A DNA stretch of 38,069 nt. Source: UBA1189 sp045544835 (lineage in GTDB: Bacteria > Bacteroidota > Bacteroidia > Bacteroidales > Bacteroidaceae). Positions within the stretch are counted from its first letter, which is position 1. Each line of letters starts with the position of its first letter. Positions 24,467 through 32,849 of the stretch are shown piece by piece. The translations under genes and the position numbers were made by a program. A model generated the notes under the pieces. That model did not search any database, was not told the origin of the DNA, and saw nothing but the letters and a program-made list of their open reading frames with translations. The stretch spans positions 1 to 38,069 of the forward strand of contig JAZPZS010000100.1 in assembly GCA_045544835.1 (NCBI GenBank), given 5' to 3'.

Positions 24467-25582
24467 CTACTGAGCATCGATGTAGCGCACCATCTCGCAT
24501 GCAGCCAGCAGGAATGCTCCTACGGCGAAGTTCGCTGTCGACTCCACCTCGATGTGCTGTCCGGGAATAGCCCGTTCACCGATAGGCTGCACATAGCCCA
24601 CAAGTCCCGTAGGCTGCAGAGCCACCGTGGTAAGGTATGTCCAGGCTCTCTCCACTACAGGCCAGTACACCCGCTCGCTAAGCACGTCATTGTTGATACC
24701 CCACAGGATAGCATAGGTAAAGAATGCCGTACCACTCGTCTCCGGCCCGGGTGCATGGTCCTTATCCAGCATACTACGTGTCCAGTATCCTTCAGGCTGT
24801 TGGCAGTTCTTCACCGCTTCAGCCATACGTTTATACACCGTCAAATACTCATCGCGATGTGCATCATCTTCGGGCAGGTCCTTCAGCACCTTGGCAAGTC
24901 CTGCGAGCACCCATCCGTCGCCACGTGCCCAGAAGTCCTTCAAGCCAGCGTTGGTCGCATGGTTAGGGAACAGATACTTCGCGTCGCGATAGAAAAGGCT
25001 CTCCTCCTCGTCAAACATCACGCGCTTGGCATACATGAAGTATTCGTACAACTTATCCAGATAGAGTTGGTTCCCAGTGATGTTATACATCTTGGTCATC
25101 ACGGGCATTACCATATACAATCCGTCGGCCCACCACCAGTAGCCCTCATATGGAGTGCTCATCTGATATTCCATCACCTCGCGTGCACGTGCAATCTTCA
25201 TCGTGTCGGGCTCCAGGTTATAGAGGTCAGCATAGGTCTGGAAGCAGATTTGCCAATCCCCAAAGAGCACATAGTTCTGCCGCTCTCCATAGGTATACTT
25301 CCACTCTTCCTTGTTATTGCTTGTTGCCCCGCAATAGTTGTTGTGTTCGGCCCATGCCTTTGAATAGTTCAGCCATTTCTCGTTGCCGGTAAGGAAATAA
25401 GCCTCCATATTACCTGTATGGTAAGCGGCATTATCCCAAAACGGGCGTGTTTCAGGCCTGTTGTTGTCCTGCCAATAGTTATTCACTAAGTCAATCATTC
25501 CGAGCACTTCACTCTTCTCTGGCACTGTTTTACAGCCAATTAGTAGCGCAGCAAACGCAAAAATCAAGGATGTTTTTTTCAT
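24467..25582 (-). CDS. GH105-type unsaturated rhamnogalacturonyl hydrolase (lipoprotein)
   Basis: This 371-residue protein with a lipoprotein signal (MKKTSLIFAFAALLIGCK) is followed by an alpha/alpha-barrel domain of GH88/GH105 type. The stretches NNYWQDNNRPETRPFWDNAAYHTG, WWWADGLYMVMPVMTKMYNITG (with the acidic residue in WADGLYM), DFWARGDGWVLAGLAKVL and ETSGTAFFTYAILWGINN match the family. Such enzymes remove unsaturated galacturonosyl ends made by pectate or rhamnogalacturonan lyases. The start is taken at ATG 25582; the longer frame adds 16 residues that break the signal peptide. It stands alone, with its own promoter upstream, and implies pectin degradation by the host organism. Confidence 0.88.
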   Translation of the reverse strand: MKKTSLIFAFAALLIGCKTVPEKSEVLGMIDLVNNYWQDNNRPETRPFWDNAAYHTGNMEAYFLTGNEKWLNYSKAWAEHNNYCGATSNNKEEWKYTYGERQNYVLFGDWQICFQTYADLYNLEPDTMKIARAREVMEYQMSTPYEGYWWWADGLYMVMPVMTKMYNITGNQLYLDKLYEYFMYAKRVMFDEEESLFYRDAKYLFPNHATNAGLKDFWARGDGWVLAGLAKVLKDLPEDDAHRDEYLTVYKRMAEAVKNCQQPEGYWTRSMLDKDHAPGPETSGTAFFTYAILWGINNDVLSERVYWPVVERAWTYLTTVALQPTGLVGYVQPIGERAIPGQHIEVESTANFAVGAFLLAACEMVRYIDAQ

Positions 25583-25627
25583 GCAATCTCCTGTGTCTGT
25601 GTTAATAAATGTTTCAATGATAATGGG

Positions 25628-25659
25628 CAAAGATAATACAATCCTTTTTTAAAAGCAAA
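25628..25659 (-). promoter_or_regulatory. Promoter of the GH105 gene
   Basis: On the minus strand TTTG (25656-25659), 20 bp, then TATCTTTG (25628-25635), an exact Bacteroidota match. It lies about 45 bp before the start codon. The remaining stretch to 26097 holds no gene I can support; a 65-codon frame at 25736-25933 has no recognisable features. Confidence 0.85.
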
Positions 25660-26097
25660 TTTTCTTCCACATTTTCATCCCCCTAAAGGATATGGCGGTC
25701 AGTTGTAAAATTGATAAGAAATAATACAGTTCTATGTGTTCATATTCTTTACACGAGAAGGGTTCTACATCTGCAAGTCAATGTCACCGCTCTGCAAGGA
25801 AACAAAGGTAATCTCCATGAGATGCCTATGCCGTAGAACCGGCATTGACAAAAGTGAGATAGAGGATCTCCACAACATTTTCGTGCAGAAGAGCTACACA
25901 CTAGTCTTCAACATGAGTTTAAAGATATTATGAGCATAAAAGTTGTTTTTCGCGGCCTCACGAAGTATAGTGTACGACATCAGCCATTATTCGTGTTATC
26001 TGGATATATTTCGCACCAGCTGTTTATTTGACAGCGCCTTACAAGCAGTACAAAGATGCAATATTTAGTCTCCTTGCATCAAACTAAAGGTTACCAA

Positions 26098-29000
26098 CTA
26101 GGTTGTAGATATCGCATAAGCATTCCTTTCAAGCTTCGAATTGAGGTCTTCCACGAAGAGCAGCAGGCGATTTACCACGTTGACCTCGCTCACGTTGCTG
26201 TCAAAGTCGAGCGAGAGCAAGTTGAGCTCGGGTAGGTAGCGCTTGAGCTTGTTCTCCACACCACGGCACACGATATGGTTGGCTATGCAGCCGAAGGGCT
26301 GCAAGCTCACCACATGGGTGGCACCACTGCGCACGGCACCGATGACCTCGGCGGGGAGCAGCCATCCTTCGCCAAACTGGGTGTTGAGGTTGATGACATG
26401 GCTGGCCTCGTGAGCGATGTCGAAGATGTCGTGGAAGGGATGGTAGTAGCGGAAGGGAGCGCAGAGCTTGTCGGCACGGCGCATCTGTCGGCGCAGGTAG
26501 CTGTAGGCCCACTTATATATAATAGGTGATACGGTGGAGGTGTCGATGAGTGCCTCGCGGCGAGCCTCCTTGTTGACGAAGGTCTCGAGGAAAAACTCGG
26601 TCATCAGCGGGGGCAATACCTCAATGCCGCGCTCCACGAGCCAGTCGGTGACACCGCGCTGGGCATAGGGGTGAAACTTGAGCAATATCTCGCCCACCAC
26701 ACCAACCTTAGGGCAGTGCTTGTCCTGACAGATGGCATCGAAGTCGCGTGCCGCCTCACCAAGCGTAGCATAGAGGCGGTCGGGGTTGTTGTGCTCTACA
26801 GCCCTGCCTAACAGGGCAATATAGTGGTCGCGCAGGCGTGCTGCCTCACCCTGACGGGTCTCGCGCACCACGGCGGCATAGTACATCTTGGCAATGGCAT
26901 CGCTGCACAGCACGGCCGCTATGGCCACACGGATGACCTTGGCCCAGGGAATGGTAAATCCGGGCTGGTCGTTCTGTATGCTGTCGGTCATGGCAAAGGA
27001 GATTACGGGTACCTCCTCGAGACCCATCTGCACGAGCGCACTCTTGATCATGGGCACGTAGTTGCTGGCGCGGCACTGTCCGCCCGTTTGCGACATGGCC
27101 ACAGCGGTGTTCTTGGGGTCGTAGCGATGCTCCTTGAAAGCCTTCACGATGTCGCCGATGACGAGCGTGGCAGGGTAGCACACCTCGTTGTTGGCATACT
27201 TCAGTCCCCACTCGTCGGACACCTTGTCGCTCACGGGCAATATATCTACATCGTATCCCGCCAGCCCGAACAGCTTGGGTAGCAGGGGCGAGATGAAGGG
27301 GGTGAAGAAGGGTGCCAGCACCTTGCGGTGACGCTCATCCTTGGTAAACCTACGGGTGGTGGTGAAGGGAGCAGCCACCTTCACAGGCTTGTCCTGGAGG
27401 GAAGCCACCTGTTCCCTACTCTGCAACGCAGAGCGTATACGCAGCTTGAGCGAACCCACATTGTTCACGTCGTCTACCTTGATGAGGGTGAGTGCCTTAC
27501 CGTGACGGGCAAGGAAGGTGGCAATCTCGTCGAGGAAGAAGGCGTCGGGGCCGCAGCCGAAGGAGGTAATCTGCATGAAGAGTATGTCCACAGGTTGCTC
27601 CACCGCCCACTTGGCGGCACGCACGATGCGGTTCGGGAACGACCACTGCGCCAGAATATGGGTCTCGCCCATGGGCACGTCGAGTTCGCGGGCTATATCT
27701 TCGGTGATGACATAGGCACCTAATGAGGCAGCCACGTCGGAGAGTTGGTGCTGTATGAGCGGGTCGGTATGGTAAGGGCGTCCGGCAAGTAGGATGACGG
27801 GGCGGCCCAGTTCCAGTGCCTCGGCATAGATGCGGCGGTTTATCTCCACCACTTCGTGCTCATAGTCCTCCTGTGCCTTGATGGCCTCAGCAAAGGCACT
27901 GCGTATGCAACTCTCGTCTACTCCGAGCCCTAGCAGGTAGCGGCGACACTGGCGGTAGAGTGTCTTCTCATCCTTGAAGGAGAACACCGGTGCATCGATG
28001 GGCACATCGGTGGTCTGCACGCTCTTGACCACCTGCGAGTAGCCCGTCACCACGGGGCAGTTGTAGCTGTTCTGCTCACCCTGCGAGCGCTCATACACCA
28101 CGAAGGGCATGAACACGCGGTCGACGCGCCTGTCTACCAGTTCCTGCACATGTGCATGGGCCAGCTTGGCTGGGAAGCAGATGTTGTCGGACATGATTTG
28201 CCGTGCCACACGCTCGTAGCGCCCATAGTCGGAGGGCGATGACAACACTACCTCTATGCCACACGCCGTGAATAGCGCATGCCAGAAGGGGTACTCCTCG
28301 AAAATGTTGAGGCAGCGGGGAAGACCGATTTTTAATTGACAATTGACAGTTAACTCCGTTGAAGTTGCTCCGCTCGGTAGAGCCTGCAAGCAGCCTTTAC
28401 TCTCGCTTATACGCAACTTTGACAATTGACAATTAACTCCTGACTCCTCCCTCCTCACTCCTAACTCGCCAAACAGGCATTTTCTCTTCTCTTCATACGC
28501 ATTGCGTCCCTTTTCCACGGCGGTGGCACCATTGGTGTAGATGCGCTCGCAGCGGTTGCCCGATACGTAGCGAGCACCGTTGGCAAAGGTGTAGCGCTGT
28601 ATGAGGCACTGGTTTTCGCAGCCATGGCATTGCGCCTGTCGGGTAGTATAGGTACAGGTGTCGAGGAGTTCGTCGAGCCACTGTGTGGTGCCCGAGGCAT
28701 GGGCAATGGCGTAAAGGGCACAGCCTACGGCACCCATGAGTTCGGGAGTGTTGCTGCGCAGCACGGATTTGCCGGTGAGGAGTTCGAAGGCACGCACCAC
28801 CGAGTCGTTCTTCATCGTACCTCCCTGCACCGCGATGTGGTCGCCCAGCACGGCGGTGTCGGTGAGGCGCAGCACCTTGAAGAGGCAGTTCTTCACTACC
28901 GAGTAGGAGAGCCCCGCAGCGATGTCGGCCACGGTAGCCCCCTCGCGGAGCTTCTGCTTCACCTTCGAATTCATGAATACGGTACAGCGCGTGCCGAGGT

Positions 29001-30603
29001 CGCAGGGGTGCTCGGCGATGCAGGCCTCGTGGGCAAAGTGCTCGAGCGTGTAGCCTAAGGATTGTGCAAAAGCTGCAATGAAGGAGCCGCAGCCCGAGGA
29101 GCAAGCCTCGTTGATTTCGATGCGATTGATGATACCCTGATCCACGAAGATAGCCTTCATATCCTGTCCGCCGATGTCGAGGATGAACGATACGTCGGGC
29201 GTGAGATATGCCGCTGCCATATAGTGCGCCATGGTCTCTATGATGCCATGCTCGGCACGCATGGCCGCCTTGATGAGGTCCTCGCCATAGCCTGTGGTAC
29301 AGCACCCTGCCACACGTAGACGTACGCCACGTGCCTGTGCCTCTCCGTCGAGTCGGCGCAGTCCCTCTACCACCGTGGCGATGGGGTTGCCACGGTTCAC
29401 GCGGTAGTAGGTGTAGAGCAACTCACGCTCGGGAGTGAGCGCCACAATCTTCGTGGTGGTGCTGCCCGAGTCTATACCTATATATATAGTCTGCTCGTCA
29501 TCGTGCTTCCACGCCGCAGCACGCATGGCACTGCTGTCGGCCTTGGTGCGCCACGCATCGTAGTCGGACTTGGACGTAAAGATTGGCTGGAGTGAAGTAC
29601 TCAATTGGCTATTGTGAATTGTCAATTGTGAATTATAATGCTCCGCATTAAGATTCCTTGCAAAAGAGCAACAAGTTGCAACTCCTCGGGGAGGCTGAAG
29701 CCTCCTTCGTCGCAACCGACACTCGTTCGCGTCGGCGGCATAGTTCAAGCAAGCTTGACTCTGCTCTCGCTGCGCTGCGGAATTGTGAATTGTCAATTGT
29801 GAATTGTCAATTGTCAATTGCTCTTTCGCTCTCAGTGCTGCACCCCAAGCCGGTATGAGGGCACCCTCTTCGGGAAGTATGATGTCGGATTCGCTCAAGT
29901 GGAGGAAGTCGATGAACGACTTGCGCAGCGAGGGTATGAAGGTGAGCGGACCGCCCACCAGCATCATTGGCGCCCGCAGCTCGCAGCCGTGGGCAAGGGT
30001 CGACACCGTCTGCACTGTCACGGCACGGAAGATGGAGGCAGCGATATCGCTCTTCGCCGCATTCTTGGCGATGAGGTTCTGTATGTCTGTCTTGCAGAAT
30101 ACGCCACAGCGCGAGGCGATGGCATAGGTCTGCGTGGCCTCACGTGCCAGCGCATCCAGCGCCGCCACATCTACATCGAGCAGCACCGCCATCTGGTCGA
30201 TGAAGGCTCCCGTGCCACCGGCACAGTTGCCATTCATGCGCAGGTCTTTCGCCCTGCCCTGCTCGAAGAGCACAATTTTGGCATCCTCGCCGCCGATATC
30301 AATCATCGTGGCCACCTCGGGGTGGCAGTGCTTCACATACTCTGCTGCCGCCACCACTTCCTGCACGAAGTCCAGCCCTTGTCGCTCGGCCACGCCCATG
30401 GCCACCGAGCCGGTGAGGCAGATGCTGTACTGCACCTCCTCACCCAGTTTCTGGCGCAGCTGCCCGAAGCAGTGTTCCATGCGCCCCAGCACATCGGCAT
30501 TATGACGCTCATAGTAGGTAAACAGCGGCTTCGCGCTATCATCAATGGCTATCGCCTTCAACGTCGTGGACCCTATATCCAGTCCCACTCGAATATTCTT
30601 CAT
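26098..30603 (-). CDS. Giant acyl-CoA dehydratase activase-like fusion protein (BadF/BadG type plus DUF2229)
   Basis: This roughly 1501-residue protein has two ASKHA-type activase domains. The first has VGLDIGSTTLKAIAI (about 4-18), DIGGEDAKIVL and CAGGTGAFIDQ. The second has YIGIDSGSTTTKIVAL (near 380), DIGGQDMKAIF and ACSSGCGSFIAAF. Each keeps Cys residues that, in archetypal activases, hold a [4Fe-4S] cluster. A DUF2229 / 2-hydroxyglutaryl-CoA dehydratase-like part follows (IGLPRCLNIFEEYPFWHALF), and the rest continues with SDNICFPAKLAHAH, LAGRPYHTDPLIQH and NNEVCYPATLVIGD. These giant proteins are common in Bacteroidales; the substrate is unknown. Residues about 262-334 and 713-757 are encoded by repeat insertions. 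I start at ATG 30603; 30636 and 30609 are alternatives. Confidence 0.9.
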   Translation of the reverse strand: MKNIRVGLDIGSTTLKAIAIDDSAKPLFTYYERHNADVLGRMEHCFGQLRQKLGEEVQYSICLTGSVAMGVAERQGLDFVQEVVAAAEYVKHCHPEVATMIDIGGEDAKIVLFEQGRAKDLRMNGNCAGGTGAFIDQMAVLLDVDVAALDALAREATQTYAIASRCGVFCKTDIQNLIAKNAAKSDIAASIFRAVTVQTVSTLAHGCELRAPMMLVGGPLTFIPSLRKSFIDFLHLSESDIILPEEGALIPAWGAALRAKEQLTIDNSQLTIHNSAAQREQSQACLNYAADANECRLRRRRLQPPRGVATCCSFARNLNAEHYNSQLTIHNSQLSTSLQPIFTSKSDYDAWRTKADSSAMRAAAWKHDDEQTIYIGIDSGSTTTKIVALTPERELLYTYYRVNRGNPIATVVEGLRRLDGEAQARGVRLRVAGCCTTGYGEDLIKAAMRAEHGIIETMAHYMAAAYLTPDVSFILDIGGQDMKAIFVDQGIINRIEINEACSSGCGSFIAAFAQSLGYTLEHFAHEACIAEHPCDLGTRCTVFMNSKVKQKLREGATVADIAAGLSYSVVKNCLFKVLRLTDTAVLGDHIAVQGGTMKNDSVVRAFELLTGKSVLRSNTPELMGAVGCALYAIAHASGTTQWLDELLDTCTYTTRQAQCHGCENQCLIQRYTFANGARYVSGNRCERIYTNGATAVEKGRNAYEEKRKCLFGELGVRREESGVNCQLSKLRISESKGCLQALPSGATSTELTVNCQLKIGLPRCLNIFEEYPFWHALFTACGIEVVLSSPSDYGRYERVARQIMSDNICFPAKLAHAHVQELVDRRVDRVFMPFVVYERSQGEQNSYNCPVVTGYSQVVKSVQTTDVPIDAPVFSFKDEKTLYRQCRRYLLGLGVDESCIRSAFAEAIKAQEDYEHEVVEINRRIYAEALELGRPVILLAGRPYHTDPLIQHQLSDVAASLGAYVITEDIARELDVPMGETHILAQWSFPNRIVRAAKWAVEQPVDILFMQITSFGCGPDAFFLDEIATFLARHGKALTLIKVDDVNNVGSLKLRIRSALQSREQVASLQDKPVKVAAPFTTTRRFTKDERHRKVLAPFFTPFISPLLPKLFGLAGYDVDILPVSDKVSDEWGLKYANNEVCYPATLVIGDIVKAFKEHRYDPKNTAVAMSQTGGQCRASNYVPMIKSALVQMGLEEVPVISFAMTDSIQNDQPGFTIPWAKVIRVAIAAVLCSDAIAKMYYAAVVRETRQGEAARLRDHYIALLGRAVEHNNPDRLYATLGEAARDFDAICQDKHCPKVGVVGEILLKFHPYAQRGVTDWLVERGIEVLPPLMTEFFLETFVNKEARREALIDTSTVSPIIYKWAYSYLRRQMRRADKLCAPFRYYHPFHDIFDIAHEASHVINLNTQFGEGWLLPAEVIGAVRSGATHVVSLQPFGCIANHIVCRGVENKLKRYLPELNLLSLDFDSNVSEVNVVNRLLLFVEDLNSKLERNAYAISTT
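28332..28467 (-). mobile_element. In-frame short-repeat-bordered insertion in the activase (second)
   Basis: Within the coding region, two 22-nt near-identical direct repeats (28336-28357 and 28419-28440, one mismatch, TTGACAATTGACA-type) border a core of about 61 bp. A further run of CTCCTGACTCCTCCCTCCTC-type units follows to 28467. Translated, the block is read as residues about 713-757 (SGVNCQLSKLRISESK, then STELTVNCQL) between CLFGE and IGLPRCLN, which are normal family sequence. The core, read on the minus strand, ends CCGAGCGGAGCAACTTC. This is loosely like the CCGAGGAGTTGCAACTTG of the hairpin cores, but clear hairpins are not seen. Confidence 0.5.
29602..29820 (-). mobile_element. 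In-frame short-repeat-bordered insertion with three-hairpin core (copy 3) in the activase
   Basis: A 219-bp block (73 codons) lies inside the first half of the activase. Its ends carry an identical 24-bp direct repeat (29611-29634 and 29782-29805, ATTGTGAATTGTCAATTG...) whose spacing, 171 bp, is a multiple of three. The left end has TGGCTATTG (29606-29614), the motif found at other insertion ends. The core, on the minus strand, has three hairpins (29716-29735, 29690-29705, 29668-29679). It is translated without stops as residues about 262-334 (QLTIDNSQLTIHNSAAQREQ at the start), between activase domain 1 and domain 2. Confidence 0.65.
29668..29735 (-). other. Three-hairpin core, copy 3
   Basis: On the minus strand: hairpin 1 CCGACGC/GTGTCGG (one G-T pair), hairpin 2 GGAGGC/GCCTCC with loop TTCA, hairpin 3 GCAA/TTGC with loop CTTG. 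The G-T pair only pairs on the minus strand, which fixes the orientation and agrees with the sequence match to copies 1 and 2. The first spacer is 10 nt instead of 35-37. Confidence 0.6.
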
Positions 30604-30655
30604 AATCATCAACCATACTCTATGGGCACAACACATAGTGCCCCAAATTACACTG

Positions 30656-30685
30656 CAAAATTAACTTGCATCCACTGATTGCAAA
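30656..30685 (-). promoter_or_regulatory. Promoter of the activase gene
   Basis: On the minus strand TTTG (30682-30685), 18 bp, then TAATTTTG (30656-30663). It fits the Bacteroidota pattern with a slightly short spacer, about 50 bp before the start codon. Confidence 0.65.
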
Positions 30686-30731
30686 AGACCAAAACATTCG
30701 AATCTTTGTGCAATTTCTCAAATGCTATTCC

Positions 30732-32066
30732 TTACATAAACAGTATCGACTCCAAGAATATGACCACTATACCAGCCACGTAGCCCACGAAGGCCATCAG
30801 GGAGATATTCTTCAGATACCATGCAAAATCTATCCGCTCGAGTCCCATGGCCACCACGCCTGCTGCCGAGCCTATGATGAGGATGCTGCCACCCACACCG
30901 GCACAGTAGGAGAGGAGCAGCCAGAACAGTCCGTCGGGTGCAAACAGCTGCGCATACGCAGGGTCGGCACTGGCAGCGATAGCCGCCACGTCGGGCATGG
31001 GGTACATGCCTATGCAGGCAGCCACCAGCGGCACATTGTCGATGACCGAGGAGAGCACTCCGATGATTGAGGTGATGGTAAATACCTCGTGGATGCTCCT
31101 GTCGAGAAAGTTGGCCGTATCGCTCAGTATGCCGGCCGTCTGCAGCCCAGCCACCGACATCAGTATGCCGAGGAAGAACAGGATGGTGGGCATGTCGATA
31201 TTCTTCACTATCTGCGACACACGATGCTTCGAGTCCTCACTTATGTTCAATTTCCTGTGCCCATATATCCACTCCGTGACTATCCATACCACGCCGAGCG
31301 AGAGCATCATGCCCACATAGGGCGGCAGTCCTGTGAGGCTCTTGAACACGGGCACGAACAGCAGTCCCGCCACACCCAGGCACAGCACGCCTCGGCTAAA
31401 CCGCTTCCCCACGCCACGGGGCAGTGGCGTGGCCGCCTCCACCTGAGGCAGCATCAGTGTGCCCCCACGCAATTTCCTCATGGCCATCACCACGGGTATC
31501 ACCATCGACACCAGGCACGGCACCATGAGGTAGAGGATGAGGCTGCCGGCTGTCACGTTGCCGCGCATCCACAGCATGATGGTGGTGACATCGCCTATGG
31601 GCGACCACGCGCCACCCGTATTGGCTGCAATGATGATGACGCCCGCATATATCCATCGGTCGCGCAATGTAGGCACCAGCTTTCGCAACATCATGATCAT
31701 GATGATGGTAGTAGTCATATTGTCCAGCACGGCCGACATGAAGAAGGTGATGAAGGCTAGCGTCCATAGCAGCGTAATCTTGTTACGCGAGGTGATGTGG
31801 TCGGTGATGATGCTAAATCCACCATTCCGGTCTATCAGGTCCACGATGGTCATGGCACCGATGAGGAATACGAGTGTCTCGCAGGTGCTGCCCAGGTGCT
31901 CCAGCAGCTTGCTGCCCGTGTCGGCATCGCCCGATGCCAGTGCATATACCGACCATATCACGGCAAACATGGCCAGTGCCGTGGCCGACTTGTCAATCTT
32001 TATTCTATGCTCCAGCGCAATGCACATATACCCCAGAGCAAACAGGATTATCATTGTCAGTATCAT
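30732..32066 (-). CDS. nhaD: NhaD-type sodium/proton antiporter
   Basis: This 444-residue membrane protein of the NhaD group in the ion transporter superfamily exports Na+ for H+ at the inner membrane. About twelve membrane segments are visible. Typical conserved stretches are MSAVLDNMTTTIIMIMMLRKLVP (about 108-130), AANTGGAWSPIGDVTTIMLWMRGN (about 145-168) and GVLSSVIDNVPLVAACIGMYP (about 345-365), each bearing Asp/Asn residues expected in ion binding. The start is ATG 32066 (alternative 32054). It lies after a small secreted protein gene on the same strand, with a 180-bp gap that contains an inverted repeat. Confidence 0.85.
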   Translation of the reverse strand: MILTMIILFALGYMCIALEHRIKIDKSATALAMFAVIWSVYALASGDADTGSKLLEHLGSTCETLVFLIGAMTIVDLIDRNGGFSIITDHITSRNKITLLWTLAFITFFMSAVLDNMTTTIIMIMMLRKLVPTLRDRWIYAGVIIIAANTGGAWSPIGDVTTIMLWMRGNVTAGSLILYLMVPCLVSMVIPVVMAMRKLRGGTLMLPQVEAATPLPRGVGKRFSRGVLCLGVAGLLFVPVFKSLTGLPPYVGMMLSLGVVWIVTEWIYGHRKLNISEDSKHRVSQIVKNIDMPTILFFLGILMSVAGLQTAGILSDTANFLDRSIHEVFTITSIIGVLSSVIDNVPLVAACIGMYPMPDVAAIAASADPAYAQLFAPDGLFWLLLSYCAGVGGSILIIGSAAGVVAMGLERIDFAWYLKNISLMAFVGYVAGIVVIFLESILFM

Positions 32067-32091
32067 AAGAATCTAATACCACTTTTTTATG

Positions 32092-32250
32092 TTAGCATAC
32101 GGCGTCCCTGTGCCGCAGCAGAGGAATCCGATGAATAAGAAAATATATGGATAAACCGCAGCCCCGAGCCACCTACAGGTGCTTCAGCGCCACAAACGAG
32201 CACATCCGCCAAGGGTGCATGCACTCACGATACTACGATACGTATGCTAA
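32092..32250. repeat. Block bounded by a 10-bp perfect inverted repeat
   Basis: TTAGCATACG (32092-32101) and CGTATGCTAA (32241-32250) are perfect inverted copies, 159 bp end to end. The right arm contains the stop codon of the small secreted protein gene (32247-32249). The inside has no gene. It could be a small inverted-repeat element or chance. Confidence 0.4.
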
Positions 32251-32657
32251 ATGATGATATGCCTGAAGGCATACACATAGTGGTCAATGGCTCTGGCAAA
32301 AGCCGCCACGCCCGAACGGCACAGCGCAGCCTCCTCTGAGACTCGTTGCGTATGTCCGCGCAACCTGCCATTACATTCCCTGCACCACTTGCTGCAATCG
32401 TTCTTCGCTGAGGTCTTGCCAGCAGCCATATCGGCACTGGGCACGATGACCGCCACCCCATCGAGCAGGCGCTGCAGCGCCAGGCTGCCATCCTCGGCAG
32501 CTGCCAGGGTATGGTGAGCCGCAGAGCTGTCGACCGCCGCAGCCACTGCACATGTCATCTCGCTCGCGGAGCACTCTGCCCCGCCATCCGCCACTTGATG
32601 TGGGGCTACCAAGCCACACACCAGTAAGGCAAAGATGAGTCCTATCAGCTTCTTCAT
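32247..32657 (-). CDS. Small secreted protein of unknown function
   Basis: A 136-residue frame begins with a signal peptide (MKKLIGLIFALLVCGLVAPHQ). The rest is Ala-rich, with pairs of Cys (ECSASEMTC, DCSKWCREC) and a basic segment, with no family I recognise. I judge it a real gene because a promoter of Bacteroidota type lies just upstream (32692-32721) and the start has the signal. The last codons (HIII and stop) run into an inverted-repeat arm. The longer frame to 32678 adds seven residues before the signal. Its neighbours are antiporter genes, but a functional link is not shown. Confidence 0.5.
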   Translation of the reverse strand: MKKLIGLIFALLVCGLVAPHQVADGGAECSASEMTCAVAAAVDSSAAHHTLAAAEDGSLALQRLLDGVAVIVPSADMAAGKTSAKNDCSKWCRECNGRLRGHTQRVSEEAALCRSGVAAFARAIDHYVYAFRHIII

Positions 32658-32691
32658 ATGCTCATGCGCTTGCTGCACGCAGCTATCACTG

Positions 32692-32721
32692 CAAAATTAC
32701 GCAATCTAACACTAAAACAAA
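32692..32721 (-). promoter_or_regulatory. Promoter of the small secreted protein gene
   Basis: On the minus strand TTTG (32718-32721), 18 bp, TAATTTTG (32692-32699). It is about 35 bp before the start codon. Confidence 0.6.
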
Positions 32722-32849
32722 AATTTTAGCAAAAATATTTAGAACCGGCTTGCTTTTATTCCAAGTTTGCCGAACGGAGTTTCCAATCGGTTTTGTACGG
32801 TAAAGCGCAGCCGGGACAGTGCAACAGGGGACGGATGAGCGGTGCGGTT

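Noticed and set aside
24467..25582. Polysaccharide utilisation locus around GH105
   Set aside because: No SusC/SusD, regulator or other carbohydrate enzymes are adjacent in the window, so it is reported as a lone gene.
25736..25933. 65-codon frame in the gap after the GH105 gene
   Set aside because: No family, no ribosome-binding site or promoter, and only average length for chance frames in this AT-rich gap.
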